Assembly (NCBI RefSeq): GCF_000377625.1
Contig: NZ_KB898335.1
Location: forward strand, 28,892-92,891
Length of the DNA: 64,000 bases
Direction: 5' to 3'
DNA from: Prevotella veroralis DSM 19559 = JCM 6290
GTDB taxonomy: Bacteria > Bacteroidota > Bacteroidia > Bacteroidales > Bacteroidaceae
In this document: one piece after another, positions 28,596 through 38,677 of the stretch
Numbering within the stretch: position 1 is the stretch's first letter
How the letters are laid out: each line of letters opens with the position of its first letter
The notes under the pieces: generated by a model
The model's input: the letters and a program-made list of their open reading frames with translations, nothing else
Told to the model about the DNA's origin: nothing
The model's database searches: none
Made by a program: the position numbers and the translations under genes

Positions 28596-28679
28596 TTGCT
28601 GTCACTCCCGTCACACTTTTTATGTTATAACTTATTGTAAATCAATCTACTATATCAAGTGTTAAAAATGACAGCAACT
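28596..28679 (+). repeat. TGACAGC-ended ~85-bp element, copy 3
   Basis: It begins TTGCTGTCACTCCCGTCA and ends TGTTAAAAATGACAGCAACT. It lies about 150 bp upstream of the broken DUF6078 gene and is inverted relative to copy 2. Confidence 0.85.
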
Positions 28680-28855
28680 GTTTTTTAAACTTATTGTAGT
28701 TTCATTATAGATTTCCTATATAACTTCAACAGAAATATTTAAGTAACTGCTTTCGCTTAAAGGAAAATCCATAAGATCGTTTAGAATCTAATAGTATTAA
28801 TTATTTACAGCTTCCAGAGCTGACGCATTACTTATTTAATGGTTTAATGAAAAGA

Positions 28856-28889
28856 AGTAGGAGGGGAACAAAACAGTTCTTCTCCTACT
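28856..28889. terminator. long hairpin between the VapE cassette and the OmpA gene
   Basis: AGTAGGAG (28856-28863) pairs with CTCCTACT (28882-28889), and GAAC with GTTC inside it. No strong T run follows on either strand, so terminator function is tentative. It lies downstream of the minus-strand OmpA gene. Confidence 0.45.
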
Positions 28890-29090
28890 ATGCTTTATTA
28901 GCTATTCACATCGGAAATCACTCTTTTAAAGGATATTCTTCCGTATTAGCTAAGCCCTATCTATCGGTTATAAAACGATAGAAATCGCCTGCGAACGGGT
29001 GCTTTCTAATCGAATAGTTTATGTTTTAAAATGGTTATTAGTGATGGCTCCCACCACTAATAACCTATGTTCAAACTAATGATTTAATAT

Positions 29091-29768
29091 TTACAGAGTA
29101 CCGTTGTTTGCCTGGCGAACCATCTCTTGGGATGCATATAGATACACTTCTACACGGCGGTTCTTCTGACTTACAGTTTTATTTTCGATAGGGTTCTGGC
29201 TTCCGAAGCCTTCTACCGAACGAATCTGACGGCTTGTTACACCTTGATTCTGCAAGTAAGAAGATACAGAAGACGCACGACGCTGAGACAATGGGATGTT
29301 AATCTTGTCGTTACCAGAGGCATCTGTGTAACCTTGGATAGCCACGTCACAGTTTGAATTACGCTTCATAAGACCTGCCAACTTCGTTAGATCGTTCTTA
29401 GCAGCTGCATTCAAGTCAGAACCATTGAGTGGGAATAGGATACCAGAATCGAATGTTACCTTCACACACTCAAGTCCGTTAGCATCCGTAACCTTGTCAA
29501 CACTGGCGTTAGGAAGCTGTTGTGCAGCCTCACGAGCCACTTTATCCATGTGGCGACCGATGATAGCTCCAGCGCCAGCACCTACTGCGCCACCAATAGC
29601 AGCACCTATGGCTGTACTCTTACCATTCTTTCCTATGATCTGACCAACGATGCCGCCGAGTACTGCACCAGCACCACCACCGATCAATGTTCCTGTTCCT
29701 TGCTTTGTTTGACAGCTTACGACAGAGAGCACACACAGCCCTGCTGCCATCATTTTCATATTCTTCAT
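29091..29768 (-). CDS. OmpA-family lipoprotein with glycine-zipper domain
   Basis: From the preferred Met (MKNMKMMAAGLCVLSVVSC) the protein is 225 residues: a lipoprotein signal with Cys 19, then a glycine-zipper segment (about residues 24-70: GGGAGAVLGGIVGQIIG), then an OmpA C-terminal peptidoglycan-binding domain (about 105-215) with IQGYTDASGNDKINIPLSQ and the NRRVEVYL ending. It should tether the outer membrane to peptidoglycan. The frame extends 31 codons upstream, but that region covers the promoter: a minus-strand TAACTTTG lies at 29849-29856. Confidence 0.92.
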   Translation of the reverse strand: MKNMKMMAAGLCVLSVVSCQTKQGTGTLIGGGAGAVLGGIVGQIIGKNGKSTAIGAAIGGAVGAGAGAIIGRHMDKVAREAAQQLPNASVDKVTDANGLECVKVTFDSGILFPLNGSDLNAAAKNDLTKLAGLMKRNSNCDVAIQGYTDASGNDKINIPLSQRRASSVSSYLQNQGVTSRQIRSVEGFGSQNPIENKTVSQKNRRVEVYLYASQEMVRQANNGTL

Positions 29769-30001
29769 AACTATATATATTATAATGTGATAATCCTCTT
29801 TTGCCTTTCCTGCAATTAATCTGATGGTCAGTTCTCCTTTAATCCATGCAAAGTTAAACAATTATTGCAGTATTGGGTCTTTTGCAAACTATTTTTTGTA
29901 ATTTTGCACAAAGATAGACATTATACTCCTTAAAAGGGTGGGGAAATGCCTAAATGAAAGTGGCTTTTCCCTAAAACAAGCATTTTGAAGATTATAGATA
30001 T

Positions 30002-31483
30002 ATGGCAAAAGAACTAAAACACATGACCAAGAGAGCTGAAAACTACTCTCAATGGTACAACGACTTGGTAATCAAAGCCGACTTAGCAGAGCAATCTGCA
30101 GTCCGTGGATGTATGGTTATCAAGCCTTACGGATACGCTATTTGGGAGAAGATGCAGGCTCAACTCGATAAGATGTTCAAGGAGACTGGTGTGCAGAATG
30201 CCTATTTCCCCCTCCTTATTCCTAAGAGTTTCCTATCAAGAGAGGCTGAACATGTAAAGGGATTCGCTAAGGAGTGCGCTGTAGTCACACACTATCGTTT
30301 GAAGGCAACTGACGATGGTAATGCCGTTGAAGTTGACCCTAATGCTAAGTTGGAAGAGGAGTTAATCATCCGTCCAACGAGTGAAACGATTATTTGGAAC
30401 ACCTATAAGAACTGGATTCACTCATGGCGTGACCTGCCCTTGATGTGTAACCAGTGGTGTAATGTGATGCGTTGGGAGATGCGCACGCGCCCCTTCTTGC
30501 GTACATCCGAGTTCCTTTGGCAAGAGGGACACACGGCACACGCTACCCGTGAAGAGGCCGAGAAAGAGGCACAAACAATGCTTCATGTCTATGCCGACTT
30601 CGCTGAGAAGTGGCTCGCCGTGCCTGTCGTTCAGGGTGTAAAGAGTGAGACTGAACGCTTTGCAGGTGCTTTGGACACCTACACTATCGAGGCTATGATG
30701 CAAGACGGAAAGGCCCTGCAGAGTGGTACATCACACTTCCTTGGTCAGAACTTTGCTAAGTCTTTCGATGTTACCTACCTAAATAAAGACAACAAGCCAG
30801 AATATGTTTGGGCTACCTCATGGGGCGTTAGTACACGCTTGATCGGTGCTCTCATTATGACACACTCCGATGATAACGGACTCGTTCTACCACCGAAGAT
30901 TGCGCCAATACAGGTTGTTATCGTTCCAATCTTCAAAGGCGAAGAGCAGTTGAAAGAGTTAACTGCAAAGCTACAACCCGTCATTGATAGTCTTCGTGAG
31001 CTTGGTATCACTGTTAAATACGATGATACTGACAACAAGCGACCGGGCTTTAAGTTCGCTGACTATGAGTTGAAAGGTGTTCCAGTGCGCCTTGCAATGG
31101 GTGGACGTGACCTTGAGAACAATACAATCGAGCTCATGCGTCGTGACACATTAGAGAAGGAGAGCGTTAGTTTCGATGGTATTGTCGAGCGCGTTAAAGC
31201 CCTTCTTGAAGACATTCAAGACAATATCTTCCATAAGGCAAAGGCGTTCCGTGACTCGCATATCTACGAATGCGACAACTACGAAGAGTTTAAGGAGAAG
31301 GTGAAAGATGGCGGTTTCTTCCTCTGTCATTGGGATGGAACTGAAGAGACAGAAGCCAAGATCAAGGAGGATACACAAGCCACTATCCGTTGCGTCCCAT
31401 ACATGTTTGAACAGACACCGGGCGTTGATATGGTAAGTGGAAAGCCTGCTAAATATCGCGTTATCATCGCAAGATCATATTAA
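30002..31483 (+). CDS. proS: prolyl-tRNA synthetase (archaeal/eukaryotic-type short form)
   Basis: ProS charges tRNA-Pro with proline. The 493-residue protein is the short form without the bacterial editing insertion, as usual in Bacteroidota. It has class II motif 2 ([20 protein letters not shown]), the upstream RPTSET element, the [16 protein letters not shown] substrate region, an anticodon-binding domain (about 285-390: [11 protein letters not shown] ... [14 protein letters not shown]) and a C-terminal zinc-type domain ending in Tyr (RVIIARSY). A TAATTTTG -7-like element lies at 29899-29906. A terminator follows. Confidence 0.97.
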   Translation: MAKELKHMTKRAENYSQWYNDLVIKADLAEQSAVRGCMVIKPYGYAIWEKMQAQLDKMFKETGVQNAYFPLLIPKSFLSREAEHVKGFAKECAVVTHYRLKATDDGNAVEVDPNAKLEEELIIRPTSETIIWNTYKNWIHSWRDLPLMCNQWCNVMRWEMRTRPFLRTSEFLWQEGHTAHATREEAEKEAQTMLHVYADFAEKWLAVPVVQGVKSETERFAGALDTYTIEAMMQDGKALQSGTSHFLGQNFAKSFDVTYLNKDNKPEYVWATSWGVSTRLIGALIMTHSDDNGLVLPPKIAPIQVVIVPIFKGEEQLKELTAKLQPVIDSLRELGITVKYDDTDNKRPGFKFADYELKGVPVRLAMGGRDLENNTIELMRRDTLEKESVSFDGIVERVKALLEDIQDNIFHKAKAFRDSHIYECDNYEEFKEKVKDGGFFLCHWDGTEETEAKIKEDTQATIRCVPYMFEQTPGVDMVSGKPAKYRVIIARSY

Positions 31484-31493
31484 AAAAATATTG

Positions 31494-31542
31494 TCTCCAA
31501 TCCGAGGAATCAACTTCTTGGGTTGGAGAGAATTGCTTTTTA
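31494..31542 (+). terminator. Rho-independent terminator after proS
   Basis: TCTCCAA (31494-31500) pairs with TTGGAGA (31523-31529), with further pairing inside, followed by an interrupted T-rich run GAATTGCTTTTTAC. Confidence 0.7.
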
Positions 31543-31579
31543 CAATATTAATATTCTATTCACTAAAAACCAAAAGCGT

Positions 31580-32515
31580 ATGAAAAAGACATTTCTAACA
31601 TTCGTTCTCTTATTCACAGCAGTAGCTTTACAGGCGCAAACGCTCATCAAAGCGAACTTTAATAAGGGCGATAAAGCTACCTATGAATATACTGCAAACA
31701 TTGATTTGGCAAGTATGATGCAAGGCAAAACACTGACCGCCAACGTGACAAGTAAGCTGCATGTCGATGTGAAGGAAGCCAATGCCGAGGGCTATCAGAT
31801 CGAACTCCTCTTCTCCGATTTAAAGGTAGATGGTGATGAGACAGCACTCCAGCAGGGGGGTGGACAGCTATTGACAATGCTGAACGACGTACCTCTGCTC
31901 TATCAAACCGATAAGAATGGAGCTCTCAAGAAGTTGCTTAATTCCGAGGAAGCAGTGGGCAAGATGAGTAAGACTGGCATAGCTAAGATTGATTCATTAT
32001 ACGCCAAGAACCCAGAGATCGAAAAGGTTAATCCAAAGATGAACATGCTCATGGCGCTTAGTAACACACTCACAGAAGAGTTCATAACAGAGTATGTTAA
32101 GGAGCAAACAGTATTCAGTCTCTATGGCAAGACATTGAAGACTGGCGATCAAGAAGATAAGTCGGTTCAGGGCATGAAGACCACTACCTCTTATGATGTC
32201 AACCAAATCCTTGGAATGCTCACCATCGTGGGTAAGGTCAAAGCGAACATGTCAGAAGATGACGTAAAGGGCTTCCTCATCGGTAATATGAAGAAGTTTG
32301 GAGTAGGCGACGATGCCGTTTCGCAGATTGAAAAGAACTGGTCGCAGATGAGAGCAATGGGTATGACTACTATCACTTATAACGCCACTGACACCTATCA
32401 TTTCACCCCTTCTTTTTGGGTAAATGACTATACCACGGAGTCGAGAATGAAGCTCATGGGGATGGATGTAAAGGGTAAAGGCGAGTTTAAGTTGGGCGAG
32501 CATAGTTGGAAGTAA
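31580..32515 (+). CDS. secreted protein of unknown function
   Basis: From the Met at 31580 the protein has 311 residues with a clear signal peptide (MKKTFLTFVLLFTAVALQAQ). The mature part mixes beta strands (KATYEYTANIDLAS, TANVTSKLHVDV) with helical segments and ends in strands (GMDVKGKGEFKLGEH). It resembles periplasmic or surface lipid/ligand-binding folds in outline only; I do not recognise the family. The frame is open 19 codons upstream, but that stretch includes the proS terminator, so the internal Met is preferred. Confidence 0.78.
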   Translation: MKKTFLTFVLLFTAVALQAQTLIKANFNKGDKATYEYTANIDLASMMQGKTLTANVTSKLHVDVKEANAEGYQIELLFSDLKVDGDETALQQGGGQLLTMLNDVPLLYQTDKNGALKKLLNSEEAVGKMSKTGIAKIDSLYAKNPEIEKVNPKMNMLMALSNTLTEEFITEYVKEQTVFSLYGKTLKTGDQEDKSVQGMKTTTSYDVNQILGMLTIVGKVKANMSEDDVKGFLIGNMKKFGVGDDAVSQIEKNWSQMRAMGMTTITYNATDTYHFTPSFWVNDYTTESRMKLMGMDVKGKGEFKLGEHSWK

Positions 32516-33061
32516 AGCCCCTCGAAACCCCACCTAACCTCCTCCAAGGGGGGAAACGCCTCATGGAAGGGAGTTAGGGAAAGGTCTTCTTTAATTCAAA
32601 ATTCATAATTCATAATTCAAAATTATGATTAGTTCTGTTTGAAGTAAGGCTGTGCAGGAATGCTCGTGTAATATAATTTCTGTGTAGCAAAGCTGTACCT
32701 TGTTAGCTGGAATAGCAGAACTAAAAACAAAGAGACGCCTTCTTCACTTTGAAGAGGGCGTTTCTTCGATGTGAGGAAAGCCTCTCTTCGATATGAAGAA
32801 ACGCCCTCTTTAAATAGAAGCATCCCCACAATGTAGGGACAGACGCCCTCGTCTGTCCGCATAAGGGAGAATGCTTATAATGTAAGGTGGAATGTTGGAG
32901 CGGACAGACGAGGGCGTCTGTCCCTACTTTGTAGTGATCTATTGCACTGAACAAACAACTCGTTTACTTGTCAACTATCAACTCGTCCACTCTACCTAAT
33001 CATAATTTTGAATTATGCATTATGAATTTTGAACTAAAAGAGGGGCTTCTCTTGGATGCTC
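32516..33061. repeat. composite palindromic intergenic repeats, cluster 4
   Basis: This gap between convergent genes holds a degenerate CTCCAAGGGGGGAAA unit (about 32540), AATTCAAAATTCATAATTC-type AT repeats (32592-32630 and 33000-33040), GGGCGTTTCTTC hairpins (32745-32815), two GGACAGACG palindromes (32838-32860 and 32900-32924), and the CAACTCGTTTACTTGTCAAC motif (32949-32968) also seen in other clusters and near 5S rRNA. No credible gene is present. Confidence 0.8.
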
Positions 33062-33877
33062 CTACTCCTCTATCTCCGACAGACTACGCACGAAGTTGTT
33101 AGCGAAGTTACTAATGGTTTCCACGGGAGCATAGCCCATATAACGCACGCTGCGACGCAGGTTACGACGCAAGACGGCACCATTATTCCGCACGAAACCT
33201 GCCGAATTCTGTTTGAAATGCCACTCCTGTGCAGTGTCTTTAGCCAAGTCGGAAATGCTACGAAGCGTCAGTTCGTAGGCTTTCTTGTCATATTTCTTGA
33301 CGAACGGAAGCTCATCTTCCTCAAAACCAAAGACCGAGATGAGGATGTTCCCTTGCAGTTCTGCCATCGACTGAAGCTGTAGGTGGGTCAACCAAGAGTC
33401 CAGTTTCACAAAGTCCACCTTGTCTCCTCGCATCCTCAAGTACTGTCCGATGGTGATTATTCCCCCCAGATTCATGCCTCGATTGAGCATTGCATCTGAG
33501 TTAGCGACGATGAGCTTCAATATATCCAAAGCCTCAACGGAGGTGTCAATACTATGCAGTTCGTTGTAGATGAGCTTCTTCAACCTCCTATTCAACAGAG
33601 AGTTACTAAGGCGAACGACCTTTGGAACTTTCGCTGTCAGCGTCTTGCTATCCCCCATCTTCGTCCTTAGTTCGGCGATGATAGCGTCTGGGAGGTTCAG
33701 ACCCTCATCCATGCTGTGAGCCGCAATACCATTAATAAAAATGGAAGTAACCTGTTGTGCCTCCACCATCTGCATGAGTCTGCGCCACTTGAAGGGTGAC
33801 ATAGGTTCAATACTCGACTGTGTTCCGAAGGCACCAGAGCTTAGAATACGGAAGAAGTTACGCTGTATGACGTCCAT
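33062..33877 (-). CDS. conserved hypothetical protein
   Basis: This 271-residue soluble, mostly helical protein has no signal peptide. It opens with NFFRILSSGAFGTQ and EPMSPFKWRRLMQM, has a helical middle (LNRRLKKLIYNELHSIDTS), and ends RRSVRYMGYAPVETISNFAN. I do not recognise a family and see no catalytic motif. It lies 21 bp downstream of the NhaC gene on the same strand and is probably cotranscribed with it. Its last codons border a repeat cluster. Confidence 0.75.
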   Translation of the reverse strand: MDVIQRNFFRILSSGAFGTQSSIEPMSPFKWRRLMQMVEAQQVTSIFINGIAAHSMDEGLNLPDAIIAELRTKMGDSKTLTAKVPKVVRLSNSLLNRRLKKLIYNELHSIDTSVEALDILKLIVANSDAMLNRGMNLGGIITIGQYLRMRGDKVDFVKLDSWLTHLQLQSMAELQGNILISVFGFEEDELPFVKKYDKKAYELTLRSISDLAKDTAQEWHFKQNSAGFVRNNGAVLRRNLRRSVRYMGYAPVETISNFANNFVRSLSEIEE

Positions 33878-33898
33878 AATGATTGAATATTATTGACA

Positions 33899-35182
33899 TT
33901 AAGAATACCTCCTTGGATAACGGAAGAGGATGGATAAGAGGGCAAAAATACCTATCAAGAAGGGGTAATATAAGTAAGGTACAATGCTGACAGGGTTTAT
34001 CTTTGCCAGTCCGGCAGCCATTAAGAGCTGCGCCCCGTAGGGTATTAAGCCTTGCGCAGCACATGAGAAAGTATCGAGAATACTCGCTGCTTTGCGTTTA
34101 TCAACGCCGTATTTATCGCCAATCTGCTTCGATATACCTCCCACGGTGAGGATGGCTACGGTGTTATTAGCCGTACATACGTCCACAAGAGACACCAGAA
34201 AGGCTATCGTGAGTTCTGCTCCTCGCTTACTACTAACGTGCTGTGTGATGATGCGGATGATGTATTCAATACCACCATTAGCCCTTATCATCTCAAGCAA
34301 ACCGCCCGCCATCATCGTAATGATGATTAACTCGCCCATACCGGTGATTCCGTTGCCCATACTGGAGAGCCATCCGTACACGTCGTAGGTGCCATCTGCA
34401 ATGCCAATAACGCCTGTCAGGACAAGACCAATGGTCAGTACCGCCATCACGTTCATACCGAATACGGCGCAGATAAGCACCGCCATGTAAGGTATGATCT
34501 TATAGTAACTTACCGAGGGAGTGGCTGCCAATGTGTGAATATCCCATCCCAAGAAGACGTAAGCAGCAAGGATAAGGAGGGCAGCAGGGGCTACGATGAA
34601 GAAATTAACACGAAACTTATCAGCCATCTTACACTCTTGTGTGCGTGTAGCAACGACCGTTGTATCACTGATAAACGACAGGTTATCGCCAAAGAAACTA
34701 CCGCCAACGACCACAGCAACGACAAATGGCATGGAAGAACCTGTCGAGCTGGCTATGCCGGCAGCAATGGGTGCGAGTGCAACGATGGTTCCCACGCTCG
34801 TACCAATGCTTATCGAAATGAAGCAAGAAGCAAGGAATAAGCCCGCAAGGAGCATATTGCTCGGTAGAACTGACAGTGTCATGTTGACCGTGGCATCGAT
34901 ACTTCCCATCTGCTTAGCGGCATTTGCGAATGCTCCCGCTAGTACAAATATCCACAACATCATCATCATGTTGTCCGTACTTGCGCCTTTGCTGTATATC
35001 TCGATACGCTTATTAAGAGGGTAGCCACCCGACATTATGATGGCAAAGATGCTTGCCACCATAAAAGCAACAGTAATGGGTACCTTGTAGAAGTCGCCCG
35101 ATACGATCGAAGTGACTAAGTAAAGTAGGATGAAGACAAGCAACGGGCTTAGTGCTAATAACCCTTTTTTATGATTGATCAT
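33899..35182 (-). CDS. NhaC-family Na+/H+ antiporter
   Basis: This 427-residue inner-membrane protein has about eleven hydrophobic segments and the NhaC-family signature, including SISIGTSVGTIVALAPIAAG, GGSFFGDNLSFISDTTVVA (the conserved polar ion-binding loop) and CAAQGLIPYGAQLLMAAG near the end. Family members exchange Na+ for H+, or metabolites such as lactate/malate or amino acids, so the exact substrate is open. It is the middle gene of a minus-strand group (LacI-type regulator, NhaC, hypothetical), 30 bp after the regulator. Confidence 0.92.
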   Translation of the reverse strand: MINHKKGLLALSPLLVFILLYLVTSIVSGDFYKVPITVAFMVASIFAIIMSGGYPLNKRIEIYSKGASTDNMMMMLWIFVLAGAFANAAKQMGSIDATVNMTLSVLPSNMLLAGLFLASCFISISIGTSVGTIVALAPIAAGIASSTGSSMPFVVAVVVGGSFFGDNLSFISDTTVVATRTQECKMADKFRVNFFIVAPAALLILAAYVFLGWDIHTLAATPSVSYYKIIPYMAVLICAVFGMNVMAVLTIGLVLTGVIGIADGTYDVYGWLSSMGNGITGMGELIIITMMAGGLLEMIRANGGIEYIIRIITQHVSSKRGAELTIAFLVSLVDVCTANNTVAILTVGGISKQIGDKYGVDKRKAASILDTFSCAAQGLIPYGAQLLMAAGLAKINPVSIVPYLYYPFLIGIFALLSILFRYPRRYS

Positions 35183-35212
35183 TCTGTTTCTAATTTAATA
35201 AAATACTCTCCC

Positions 35213-36280
35213 TTACAGATCCCAAGAGCGCAAATAGAAGTCGATGTTCTCCTTTGTAAGGAGGTCAATAGGCATGTAGTTCGTTTGTTCAACCTTCTTC
35301 TTCAATACGATGGCACGGAAGAGTGTGTCGATACTAAAGAACCCTTGCTGGTAAGCATGCTGTGCGATGAGGAAGGAAATACTCCCAGCTCTGAGGCATT
35401 CAGCATTCTTATGCACAATATCATAGCCCAATATCTGTATGTCGTGACGCTTAGTTTTGAGCAAGAATTCGCCTACGATGTGCGCTTTTGAGTTGAAAGT
35501 GATGCAGTGATGCACCTCCGGATGGGTTGTAAAGAACTTCTCCAAGATTCCATCATAACGTTTTCTCTCCTCGTCAAGCGGTAAGTTTACATCGAAGATG
35601 TCCACCTCCGGGAAGTGTTTAGCCATGTAGTTGCGGAAGCCAACTTCCCTGTTTTCCTGCTGCCTACTCGCCATCTTGCCGTCTTTCGTTTGTTTCATCA
35701 GCATGATCGAACGCTCATTTCGAGCCAAGAGCATGAGCATACGCGCCGCAAAATGCCCACTCTGAATAGAGTCCTGACCGAAGAAAGCAAGAGGTTGAAG
35801 GCTTGGCATATATGAATCGAGGAGTATGAAAGGGATGTTACGTTCGTGTAACTCATCAGTAAACTGGCGTGTTAAGTCCAACGTGGTAGGTACGAGAACA
35901 ACGCCATCAGGGTTCTTCTCCAGACATTTCCGATAGGTATCGATGAAAGACTGAGGGTTCAGTCGACTGTAATACATGACGACTATGTCAATAGAAAAGT
36001 CCCTTCTCTGTTCAACGGCCTTCATTGCGCCCATCTCAATCTCTTCCCAATAAGCCTCGCTGGCATGCTTTGGTATGAGGCAATAAAAGGTGTAGCTCTT
36101 GTTATGAGCCAGTGCGCTGGCATACATATTAGGCTGGTAATCCATCTCTTTGAGGGCTTTCTCTACCCTCTCAAGAGCCGATTTTGACACGTTCGGACGC
36201 TTATGAAGAACGCGGTCAACCGTTCCGACACTCACACCAGCTTGCTTTGCAATATCCTTGATTCTAATTTTCTCCGCCAT
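35213..36280 (-). CDS. LacI-family transcriptional regulator
   Basis: The 355-residue protein has a LacI-type helix-turn-helix (residues 5-50: IKDIAKQAGVSVGTVDRVLH, hinge NMYASALA) and a periplasmic-binding-protein-like effector domain (65-350; DGVVLVPTTL, FILLDSYMP, ILGYDIVHKN). The ligand is unknown. It is the first gene of the minus-strand group with the antiporter and may control that operon. A minus-strand TAAATTTG lies at 36312-36319, about 30 bp from the start. Confidence 0.93.
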   Translation of the reverse strand: MAEKIRIKDIAKQAGVSVGTVDRVLHKRPNVSKSALERVEKALKEMDYQPNMYASALAHNKSYTFYCLIPKHASEAYWEEIEMGAMKAVEQRRDFSIDIVVMYYSRLNPQSFIDTYRKCLEKNPDGVVLVPTTLDLTRQFTDELHERNIPFILLDSYMPSLQPLAFFGQDSIQSGHFAARMLMLLARNERSIMLMKQTKDGKMASRQQENREVGFRNYMAKHFPEVDIFDVNLPLDEERKRYDGILEKFFTTHPEVHHCITFNSKAHIVGEFLLKTKRHDIQILGYDIVHKNAECLRAGSISFLIAQHAYQQGFFSIDTLFRAIVLKKKVEQTNYMPIDLLTKENIDFYLRSWDL

Positions 36281-37324
36281 AGAGGATGCTAAATAATTTC
36301 ATTATTCAGTGCAAATTTACGAATAATTGTTGGATTGTGTGCATGCACAGGGGGCTTTTCTATCATTCAAATGGTGCTTCGCTCAAGCCTTCCAAAGGGT
36401 GAGAAGCACCTAATGGAGTGCGTGGAGCATGATAGGTGGAATCCTTCTCCTCCGAAGAGAAGCCTCCCCCCCCACCCCTCTCTGAGAATGAAGAGGGGGA
36501 GTAAATACTATCATTTACACGTATGCCAATACCTGACAGAAACAGGGGTAATAATATTTTAAAATTAAAGAAACGCTCCCTTCGCATTGAAGAGGGCGTT
36601 TCCTTGCAATGAAGAAACGCCCTTCTTGTATCAAGGAAACGCCCTTCTCCAATCAAGAGGGGCGTTTCTTTAATTAATGATAATGCCAACCTGTAGGGAC
36701 AGACGCCCTCGTCTGGAAACCCCACCCAGCCTCCCCCAAGGGGAGGAGCACCTAATGATAACCTATTTGAATGGTTCTTTCTATCCTAAGGGATGCCACA
36801 AAGTAGGGACAGACGCCCTCGTCTGTCCGCATAAAGGAGGCTGCTTGTAATGTAAGGTGGAATGTTGGAGCGGACAGACGAGGGCGTCTGTCCCTACTTA
36901 AGAAGCCTTACCCCCGCCCCCTCTCCGAATGGAAAGGGGAGTAGATAGTATTGTTTCCCACAGAACAAATAACCTGTTTACTCGTTAACCAGTCCACTCG
37001 TCCACTCTACCTAATCATAATTTTGAATTGTGAATTATGAATTTTGAATTAAAGAACCATGTTTCTTCTGTCCCATAAACGCTTTTTCAACGCTTCGGAA
37101 AAACTTTGTCTCATTTTATAAATATAATTATGTCCAAGCGAGGTAATACTTAAATGTTTTTCTTATCTTTGCAGTGTAGAGTCTTGAATGACAATCTGAA
37201 AGCAAAAGCAAGACCTTTCCCACGTTACAATCCTCACCTGAGTTGGATATGAATAATAATATGGAGAAATGCTTTCAATATGTTCATTCAATTCAGTTGG
37301 TAAATAATAACAAATAAATGTGCG
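36281..37324. repeat. composite palindromic intergenic repeats, cluster 5, with two flanking promoters
   Basis: This divergent gap carries -7-like elements at both ends: TAAATTTG on the minus strand (36312-36319) and TATCTTTG on the plus strand (37164-37171). Between them are GGGCGTTTC hairpins (36585-36675), three GGACAGACG units (36696-36716 truncated, 36804-36828, 36870-36893), CCTCCCCCAAGGGGAGG (36729-36745), a CCCCTCTCC unit (about 36918), the CTGTTTACTCGTTAACC motif (36973-36989) and AT-rich repeats up to 37060. No credible gene is present. Confidence 0.8.
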
Positions 37325-38365
37325 ATGAAGAGAACGAATAAAGTGTTACTCATTTACACTGGTGGAACCATCGGTATGGGACATAACAAGCGTACGGGTG
37401 CATTAGAACCATTGGACTTCAGTCATCTTGTTGATAATGTTCCAGAGTTCAAATTAGTACCTACGGAGGTAGATACCTATCAGTTCGATCCACCCATCGA
37501 CTCGTCTGATATGACCCCTTGTCGTTGGGCGCAACTGGTGCAGATCGTATCCGAATGCTATGATGACTATGATGGTTTTGTGATTCTCCACGGCACAGAT
37601 ACGATGGCTTATACTGCATCGGCTCTATCGTTCATGTTCGAAAATTTGACGAAACCAATTATCCTTACGGGGTCTCAACTACCTATTGGTCAGTTGCGTA
37701 CAGACGGCAAAGAGAACCTCATGACGAGTATAGAGTTGGCATCAGCACACCATAAGGATGGTACGGCTATGGTACCAGAAGTGTGCATATATTTCAGTGG
37801 GCACTTGTTGAGAGGCAACCGTTCTACGAAGCAGAATGCCGATGAATTCAATGCTTTCGACTCCTTTAATTATCCGCATTTATGTGAGGCTGGGGTCAAC
37901 TTTACCTTTGATGAACACCGAATACTTACTCCTGACTATTCAAAACCATTGATCACACACACCGAGCTGGATAATAATGTGATTATCTTCTCCCTCTTTC
38001 CAGGAATGGAGGAAGGGCTTATGCACCATCTTCTCGATGCCCCAGAATTACGCAGTATCGTAATGCGTTCTTACGGAAGTGGCAATGCTCCACAACGTCC
38101 TTGGCTGATGAAATTATTGAAGCAGGCGTCAGAACGTGGAGTCATCGTCGTGAACATCAGTCAATGTATCAGTGGACGCGTTGAGATGAGCCGCTATGAT
38201 ACGGGTTACCAACTCAAGGATGCGGGTGTTATCAGTGGTTATGACAGTACGGTCGAGGCTGCTGTAACGAAGTTGATGTACCTTCAAGCACGATATGATG
38301 ACGCTGATATGGTGCGTTATTACATGAACCGTTCGATTGCTGGTGAGATTAGTATCATTGAATAG
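37325..38365 (+). CDS. ansA: type I L-asparaginase
   Basis: Asparaginase hydrolyses L-asparagine to aspartate and ammonia. The 346-residue protein has both catalytic Thr signatures: YTGGTIGMG (Thr 15 region) and HGTDTMAYTAS (His 89 to Asp 92), followed by ILTGSQLPIG and the N-terminal/C-terminal two-domain arrangement with SYGSGNAP and NISQC. There is no signal peptide, so it is cytoplasmic (AnsA-like). It is monocistronic; the start is preceded by a promoter-like TATCTTTG about 150 bp upstream. The TGACAGC element copy 4 begins 12 bp after the stop. Confidence 0.95.
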   Translation: MKRTNKVLLIYTGGTIGMGHNKRTGALEPLDFSHLVDNVPEFKLVPTEVDTYQFDPPIDSSDMTPCRWAQLVQIVSECYDDYDGFVILHGTDTMAYTASALSFMFENLTKPIILTGSQLPIGQLRTDGKENLMTSIELASAHHKDGTAMVPEVCIYFSGHLLRGNRSTKQNADEFNAFDSFNYPHLCEAGVNFTFDEHRILTPDYSKPLITHTELDNNVIIFSLFPGMEEGLMHHLLDAPELRSIVMRSYGSGNAPQRPWLMKLLKQASERGVIVVNISQCISGRVEMSRYDTGYQLKDAGVISGYDSTVEAAVTKLMYLQARYDDADMVRYYMNRSIAGEISIIE

Positions 38366-38376
38366 AAGTTTTATTT

Positions 38377-38461
38377 TTGCTGTCACTTCTGTCACGGTTC
38401 TTATGTTTACAAGCCTCTGGCAATTAAATAGTTAGCTCAAATGTTAAAAGTGACAGCAACT
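38377..38461 (+). repeat. TGACAGC-ended ~85-bp element, copy 4
   Basis: This copy begins TTGCTGTCACTTCTGTCAC and ends TGTTAAAAGTGACAGCAAC; its outer 12 bp form a perfect inverted repeat (TTGCTGTCACTT / AAGTGACAGCAA). Confidence 0.85.
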
Positions 38462-38677
38462 ATAATGAAAACTTAAATAGGCGTTTTGAGACAGAAGGAG
38501 TATGTCATTTAATCCGAAATCATGATTAGGTAGAGTTAACAAGGAAACGAGTTGACGGCTAAACAAGTTATTAGTTCTGTTGGAAAAGATAGTGGGTTTG
38601 TTGGGAAAGAAGTTCTCGCCCGTCCACACAAATAGCCCATTAAGATAGAAGGAACATGTCGTTACGGCAATATGTCC

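Larger units (their letters stand above)
28443..29090. other. intergenic region with repeat copy 3 and a long hairpin
   Basis: No coding frame is credible. The gap contains the TGACAGC element copy 3 (28596-28679) and a long hairpin (28856-28889). The rest is AT-rich sequence without recognisable motifs. Confidence 0.5.
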
